Shown here piece after piece: positions 59,057 to 64,000 of a stretch of 64,000 bases of DNA. Both the position numbers and the translations under genes were made by a program. Source of the stretch: Cydia pomonella (taxonomy: Eukaryota > Arthropoda > Insecta > Lepidoptera > Tortricidae); contig NC_084729.1 in the NCBI RefSeq assembly GCF_033807575.1, positions 2,418,001 to 2,482,000 of the forward strand, given 5' to 3'. A model generated the notes under the pieces. That model saw nothing but the letters and a program-made list of their open reading frames with translations, did not search any database and had not been told where the DNA came from. The number at the start of each line of letters is the position of its first letter. Position 1 is the stretch's first letter.

Positions 59057-62000
59057 GTCAGTGAATGTGCGAATATAAACAGTATTTTCATATACAATAC
59101 GGTATAACCTTACGTTGTAATATGTGGCACTAATTTCTGCGCAGTTCGCTTGATTTGCATTTATGAATGTTCTAGCTTAGACTATGCACAGTGTTATTCA
59201 CTGAAATACATCTAGACTCTTAATGGTCCACATATATTATTTTCTTTTAATTGTATACCATTTAATCTATTATAATGACTAGGGATGAACCCAGGACTAT
59301 CTGCTTCATAGGCAGGGTCAGACCTGGTTGACAAAATTAAATCGAAACATGCCTTAAATCAACATCTACAATGTTTTAGCCAACACATAGAAAATTATTT
59401 TTACTACTGTTATTTTATAGATAATGCAGGTGTCAAAGTCAAGAGGCTGAAGAAATCAGCAGTTCCATCTCAAAACTTGCCGTGGCAGTTCCCGAACAAA
59501 AGAGTCAGTCCGACCCTAGCCAAGGCTCGTATGGAGCGCTTGAAGAACCGACTACAGAAGTAAGTAATACACAGACAGAATAAGTAATAGTCCTACCATA
59601 CAGAAAGGAAGATTTACTTGGTGCCGATCTGTGGAGCAAGAGTTATGTGTATTGGGGATGGGGTGGGAGGAGGTTACCTAAGCTGGCCAGGACCAGAGTC
59701 AGTGGAAGAAAATGGTTCGAGCCCTACACCCCAGCAGAGGGTAACAGGATGGAAAAAAGAGAAGTACTTACAGAAAGGAAACTTCCTACAAAACCGAAGT
59801 TCGACAGTGATTCAGAGATGAATTGTGTTGTCTTTTTCTAATGTATAATGACTTTCCCCTTTGGCTATTTAGGGTTGTCAAAATTCAAGACATTTTCTTA
59901 TCTGTATCCGTGGCTGTACATGCACGTCAAGTTTCCAAACCTAATAATTGCTAGTAGCAATGATGAGCCAGGCATGCCAGACCGCTGGAGCTTCCCCCCA
60001 CTGACACAGATTTGTTTTATAGGTACAATTCTAAAGCGGTGGTTGTTGGTTTTCCTAATAGTAATACTATCAAGTAAAATACAATACCTAGATCAGCAGC
60101 AATAAAATATCTTTAAGAAAAGATCACTAAGTTTCACGACATCAGCGCTTCTTTACAATATTTCTTGATGAAAAACAATAGTTAACTGCAAAAATATCAA
60201 ACATTAAACATTTTGGGCAATTTGAGACAAAGTATTTTTTACATGTCAAATAATAACAATATTGTGAACAATGTTCTTCTATGTGATTGTGCCGAGGTAA
60301 AGGAACCACTAGCTATCTACGTAAAAAATAATCACCTTGATATATGCAACCACTATTTTTCAAGAATATTTTTTCACTAGCGTTAGTGACACAATGTACA
60401 AGTAATGAATAGAATCAGGCTCAATTTGCGGAAATCCATATTAACTAAAACAAAAAATATTACTTTGCTAATCCACGAAAAGATAAAGTGCTTGTCAATA
60501 GTGCTAACCCATTATACTTACTTGTCTATTTTTACATGGTGGGAACATTAATTGCATGTAAAAATACGCAAGTAACTATAACGGATTAGCACTGATCTAG
60601 CACGTTATCTTTTCGCGGATTAGGAAAGTATGTAGTATTTTTTGTTTTAATTTTTTTAACAATAATAGTACAAGTTTAGAAACTTGAGTTTCAAGTTTTT
60701 GATCGCGAAAAAAATATATTGTCGCGATCAAATCGCGGAGCCGACGTCGGCTTTGATCGTAAGGCCTGAGGGCAGGATGGAGGTAATAAGCCCTTTATGA
60801 CCAGTAATATATATGATCACGCGCCATATTGCGGAATTTCATTGGAACTAAATTTTTCATACTAAACTGAACTGTCACCCTATACATGAGAATAAAAGCG
60901 CCCTCTTGACAATGATCATATATTTCTGGTCGGGCTTTACATCGCGTGCACATGCCATCATATTTGCATTGAATCTGGCCCTACATTTGCTGCTAAAATT
61001 TACTATGTCAGACACCCAGAGCCACCCGGCAACAAGGTCTGCATAGCAAAACTATAAGGGCCCTGTAGGGCTAAGATGGTCGGCTCTTTATCATTTGTCA
61101 CCATGCCTGTCATGTTCTAACAAGTATGTAAGTACGAAAGTGACGGGCATAGTGACAGGTGATAAAAATAGAACCAAGATGCCACTGCTGAACAGGATTA
61201 TGATATATTGATTTATTAATAGTAGGATTATTCCTCCCATTACAGAGTATCTGTTTCTCCTGGCAGTAAACCTGAAATTTCAGCCACTAAACCAGAGATT
61301 CCAGCTACAAAACCTGAAAGTGGGAAAAAATCTGAATCTAATAAAAAACCTGAGTCAGTATTAAAATCTACTGAAAAAACAGAGTATACAGAAGAAGTAA
61401 AGAGTGAGGTGGTAAGTGAGGAAGATGATATATCTACTGGAAATACATCTGTAGGTCCTGATGTGGAGGAAAATGAAGAAACTGTTGAAGAGAATGGAGG
61501 TGAAGCTTCAGAGGCTAAAAAAGATGATAATGTAAGTTTTTAATTCGTAATAATTATTCGAATCTATGTTTTTGTAATAATATGTATGAATTTAGACTCA
61601 CCCACTTTGTTAGTCGAAATTTTTTATGGGAAGTCAGTCTTTGCGCCTACATTTTTTTAATTTGCCGCCTGGTTCTACTGACAGTAGGTGTGCCAGAGTA
61701 TAGTTATCATTTTACCAAAATTAAATGAATCTGTACTTGGTAAAAGAAACACTTTATTTAAAATTATTGACTCAAATGGAACGTAATCGAACTTTTTTTA
61801 CATTGGCTGTATGCCGCCAGCGGTTGCCTTAGCGCTATCTGTAGCACGAAAAAAAAAAACAAACGTCAAATCAAACTGTCAAAGTGGTACCTTACTGGTG
61901 TTATTTCGCTTATTTTTAGAATTAACATATCAAATATCGTGATAAATGTGCCTTAATACGTATTATTAAATATAATGTTTTCTTCAAGAAACCTGCCCGT

Positions 62001-63651
62001 GGCCCGACGAGGCTCCGACAGCGGGAGGGAACGATAAAATGCGAGTATTGCGGTAGAAAGTGTCTTACGCCCCAAGCGTTGCAGACTCATCAACAAATTG
62101 CGCATAAAAACGCTAGAAATAACCTAATTAGTCTTAAAAAGGATTTTCCGATTAATAATAAGACTAAATTATCGCCTAAACCAACTAGTGTGCCGTTAAT
62201 TTCTGTGAAAAGTCCCGAAAATCTGCTGGCAAAACCACTGGTGAAAGCCAGGCCTGTTGTATCTCTGAACAAACGCGAGGTGGAGAAAGTGCTTCAAGAC
62301 GACAGTGATTACATCCCCTCAGAGAGTGACTCCTCTGATGTGAGTGTGAAGGAAGAGATTGTTGAAAAACAGGAACAGCGGAAGACTGAATTTGAATGCC
62401 CAAAGTGTAAGAGGCGGTTTGCTGTGTACTTTATGGCATACAAGCATATACAGAGGCATCATCCTGGGACGCCAAACGGAAGTAAAACGTAAGTACAGTT
62501 GTTATTCAATCATAACCTTTAACATCTTGAGAGATGATTTATGCAGGGTTTGTGAGTGAGATGACAATGTATACAAACAATTACATGCTTTAGTTCAGAC
62601 CATAGATTGTGCAGTATTAACTAACTATGCAGTCTCATTCATTATATTCTAATATTATAATAATTATTGACATGCTTTTGTTTTTATAAATGGTCTGAAA
62701 AACAGCACCTGGCATCTCCACCCAGCACATGCTGAGAATAGAACACTGCCCAATATTTCTATGTTCATCTGTATAATTTTTTTTTTTTTTCTTATGTAAT
62801 GTATTTCTTTATTTGGTTTTCTACTGCACCTGTAATATGTGACAATTTTTTTTTAATTCTTATTTTAAACATTAAATTGGAGTCTATAACAAATAATAAT
62901 AATAATATTTCTTTATTGTACACCACATATTGAAAAGGAGAATACAAATAGAACACAAATTACAATTAGGTAACAACAGGCAGTCTCGTTAAAAAGCTAT
63001 CTCTTTCAGACCACCTTTGGGTAGCAAATATTTGTTTAGGTATATTTTTACCTATAATTTGCAGAATGAGGTAAGATTAATTTCAGTATTACAAATTGAA
63101 TACACATTTAAAAGTACTACTAATACAATATGTAAATTTTAATTCCTAAGTAAATGATTATTTATTTTTAATTTTATTCCCCTTTTTCTATTAAATTTTG
63201 CGTACATTGTAAATCAGATGACAGTATAATATTATGATGACATTGAGTTGATCTGATGATGGAGCCAAGAGTTGGCCATGGGAACTGTGTGATAAAAAAA
63301 AGCAAATAATTGTGTTTAGGGTTGTTAGAATTGTCTCGAAGAGTAATAGTTGACTGTGGAAAGAAAAGAACAGCTAATAAAAGCTTATATTAAGAATGAA
63401 ATTTTAGCCAAAAACTTATGTATTTTCCAGGGCAAACCTTCTCCTGAAACCAACGCGCATAGAGATTTGCACGATCTGCAACACGTCTGTCGACAGCAAC
63501 TCCCATGTTTGTGCCGGGCCACTAAAGTTATCCATGGGGCTTGTATGCACCGGCTGCGATCAGGAGTTCAAGACCCTCTCTCTGTTCGACATGCACAAAA
63601 GCAGCATGCATAGCGATGGAGTTGAGAGCATGTTCTTCTCTACTCTATGTG
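58849..63651 (+). CDS. THAP-C2H2 gene (5 exons seen, continues past window)
   Basis: Exons 58849-59056, 59421-59559, 61246-61531, 61989-62488, 63431-63651, all GT-AG and in phase; the last ends with one base of a codon, so more exons lie beyond the window. ATG context AAA ATG G. Residues 1-70 form a THAP zinc domain: CSVPEC, the FHYP and KKW positions, and VCSRHF (C2CH). Then a basic and helical stretch, a Lys/Pro/Glu-rich acidic region with KPEI-type repeats, finger IKCEYCGRKCLTPQALQTH, acidic stretch, finger FECPKCKRRFAVYFMAYKH, and finger LVCTGCDQEF to HKSSMH. THAP and C2H2 both bind DNA, so a nuclear transcriptional role is inferred. THAP with several C2H2 fingers in one protein is uncommon. 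Confidence 0.88.
59284..59330 (-). mobile_element. SINE head fragment
   Basis: GGGATGAACCCAGGACTATC and CTTCATAGGCAGGGTCAGAC match the SINE head. In intron 1 of the THAP gene. Confidence 0.6.
59421..59559 (+). CDS. THAP-C2H2 exon 2 (basic stretch)
   Basis: 139 nt, acceptor TTTTATAG, donor GTAAGT. Encodes NAGVKVKRLKKSAVPSQNLP and a helical Arg/Lys-rich end. Confidence 0.82.
59560..61245. other. THAP-C2H2 intron 2
   Basis: Contains the MITE at 60445-60650. Several open frames near 59618-60105 lack splice support or family resemblance. Confidence 0.45.
60445..60650. mobile_element. TIR element, ATCTTTTCGCGGATTAG family
   Basis: CTTTGCTAATCCACGAAAAG and CTTTTCGCGGATTAGGAAAG are inverted with arms of about 45 bp. 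A second copy begins near the right end of the window. Confidence 0.75.
61246..61531 (+). CDS. THAP-C2H2 exon 3 (acidic KPE-rich)
   Basis: 286 nt, acceptor ATTACAG, donor GTAAGT. Encodes repeats KPEISAT, KPEIPAT, KPESGKK and an acidic run. Confidence 0.85.
61989..62488 (+). CDS. THAP-C2H2 exon 4 (two C2H2 fingers)
   Basis: 500 nt, acceptor CTTCAAG, donor AC|GTAAGT. Fingers CEYCGRKC to HQQIAH and CPKCKRRF to HIQRHH, with a 90-residue spacer. Confidence 0.88.
62890..63010 (-). mobile_element. LINE 3' tail (reverse)
   Basis: AATAATAATATTTCTTTATT and GCAGTCTCGTTAAAAAGCTA, typical of a reverse-inserted LINE end. Confidence 0.45.
63431..63651 (+). CDS. THAP-C2H2 exon 5 (CxxC pair and a C2H2 finger)
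   Basis: 221 nt, acceptor TTTCCAG, donor GTAAGC. Encodes EICTICNTSVDSNSHVC and LVCTGCDQEFKTLSLFDMH. Another frame here is open too, but only this one keeps the phase and the zinc ligands. Confidence 0.85.
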
Positions 63652-63693
63652 GTAAGCAAAAAAGCAACTAATAGGCTAGATTACAGTTTTCTA

Positions 63694-63842
63694 ATAGCCG
63701 GGTCCACACAGAGCGAGCATACGCGCGAGGTAATTTCCTCACGCACAAACCGGCCAATGTAGACGTGCCTTGGCCGGTTTGTGCGTGAGGAAATTGCCTC
63801 GCACGTATGTGTTCGCTCGCTCGCTCTGTGTCGACCCCACCT
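63694..63842. mobile_element. Foldback MITE, GGGTCCACACAGAGCG family, copy 2
   Basis: GGGTCCACACAGAGCGAGCA left and CGCTCTGTGTCGACCCC right; the arms are nearly complete. CTAAT flanks both sides. Confidence 0.8.
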
Positions 63843-63879
63843 AATGGCATCCGTCAATCAGGTTTGTAAAATATTTAAA

Positions 63880-64000
63880 AATCACAGTTACACTCACTTG
63901 ACTTTTTTCGTTGCTATTGGCGATACGTTTCTAGTCCATCGGGGGTCCCTCCGCTAAGTGTAACTTATCTTTTCGCGGATTAGCAAAGTAACATTTTTTG
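63880..64000. mobile_element. Part of a TIR element cut by the window end
   Basis: CTTATCTTTTCGCGGATTAG then CAAAGTAACATTTTTTG matches the end of the element at 60445-60650. Confidence 0.55.

Noticed and set aside
59582..60105. Extra exons of the THAP gene
   Set aside because: Open frames exist, but no pair of splice sites joins them in phase and no domain is visible. Exon 2 joins exon 3 at 61246 exactly in phase.
63350..63762. Alternative frames over THAP gene exon 5
   Set aside because: They break the phase with the exon at 62488 and lack the zinc ligands found in the chosen frame.

Overview
This window looks like nuclear DNA of a lepidopteran insect; I cannot name the species. It is AT-rich and full of introns. 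It carries ZAD-C2H2 zinc-finger genes, an arthropod-specific family that expands in tandem, and it is crowded with short repeats of lepidopteran style: a tRNA-derived SINE, foldback MITEs, LINE tails and GGGTTCCGTAG-type repeats. No bacterial features were found.

Host genes, left to right: (a) 280-447 (+), the last exon of a zinc-finger gene that begins outside the window. (b) 1329-2099 (-), a 256-residue unknown protein with a C-terminal C2H2-like motif. (c) Gene A, 3916-30940 (+), a complete ZAD-C2H2 gene of ten coding exons, 523 residues and 11 fingers. (d) Gene B, 55905-34095 (-), a complete ZAD-C2H2 gene of twelve coding exon positions, about 744 residues and 11 fingers, convergent with gene A. 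(e) Two intronless genes for secreted six-cysteine peptides, 57423-57623 and 58198-58398 (-). (f) 58849 to the window end (+), a THAP-C2H2 gene running off the window. I rebuilt the exons by hand from splice sites, codon phase and finger spacing. All junctions agree in phase.

Genes A and B are paralogs. The ZAD is split at the same place in both, with a 117-nt second exon. Both have 11 fingers, finger 7 has an unusual H-x6-H in both, and exons of 112 and 105 nt match near the 3' end. The terminal exon at 280-447 resembles gene A's last exon, so a zinc-finger cluster extends to the left.

The most unusual structure is a set of tandem amplifications seeded from exons or exon edges of these two genes. 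The 3' end of gene A's last exon is repeated about nine times (30912-31640). A gene B exon is present three times at a 150-bp period (37614-38018). A gene B 5' splice junction has become a 27-bp minisatellite of about 30 units (38391-39200). Another gene B exon is followed by about eight copies that kept the donor but lost the acceptor (42655-44202). The large coding exon of gene B holds 60-bp repeats, and its first intron holds a 123-132-bp repeat array.

Transposons fill the introns. Intron 5 of gene A holds a nest: a TIR element (13944-22225) contains a Ty3/Gypsy-type LTR retrotransposon with 123-bp LTRs (14646-21961), whose pol gene is broken by a DNA transposon (17083-19372). Intron 3 of gene A holds a THAP pseudogene, an unrecognised GC-rich palindrome array (about 7785-9550) and a four-copy tandem repeat (about 9560-10660). 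Several MITEs have exact target duplications that reveal their class: TTAA for piggyBac-like and 8 bp for hAT-like.
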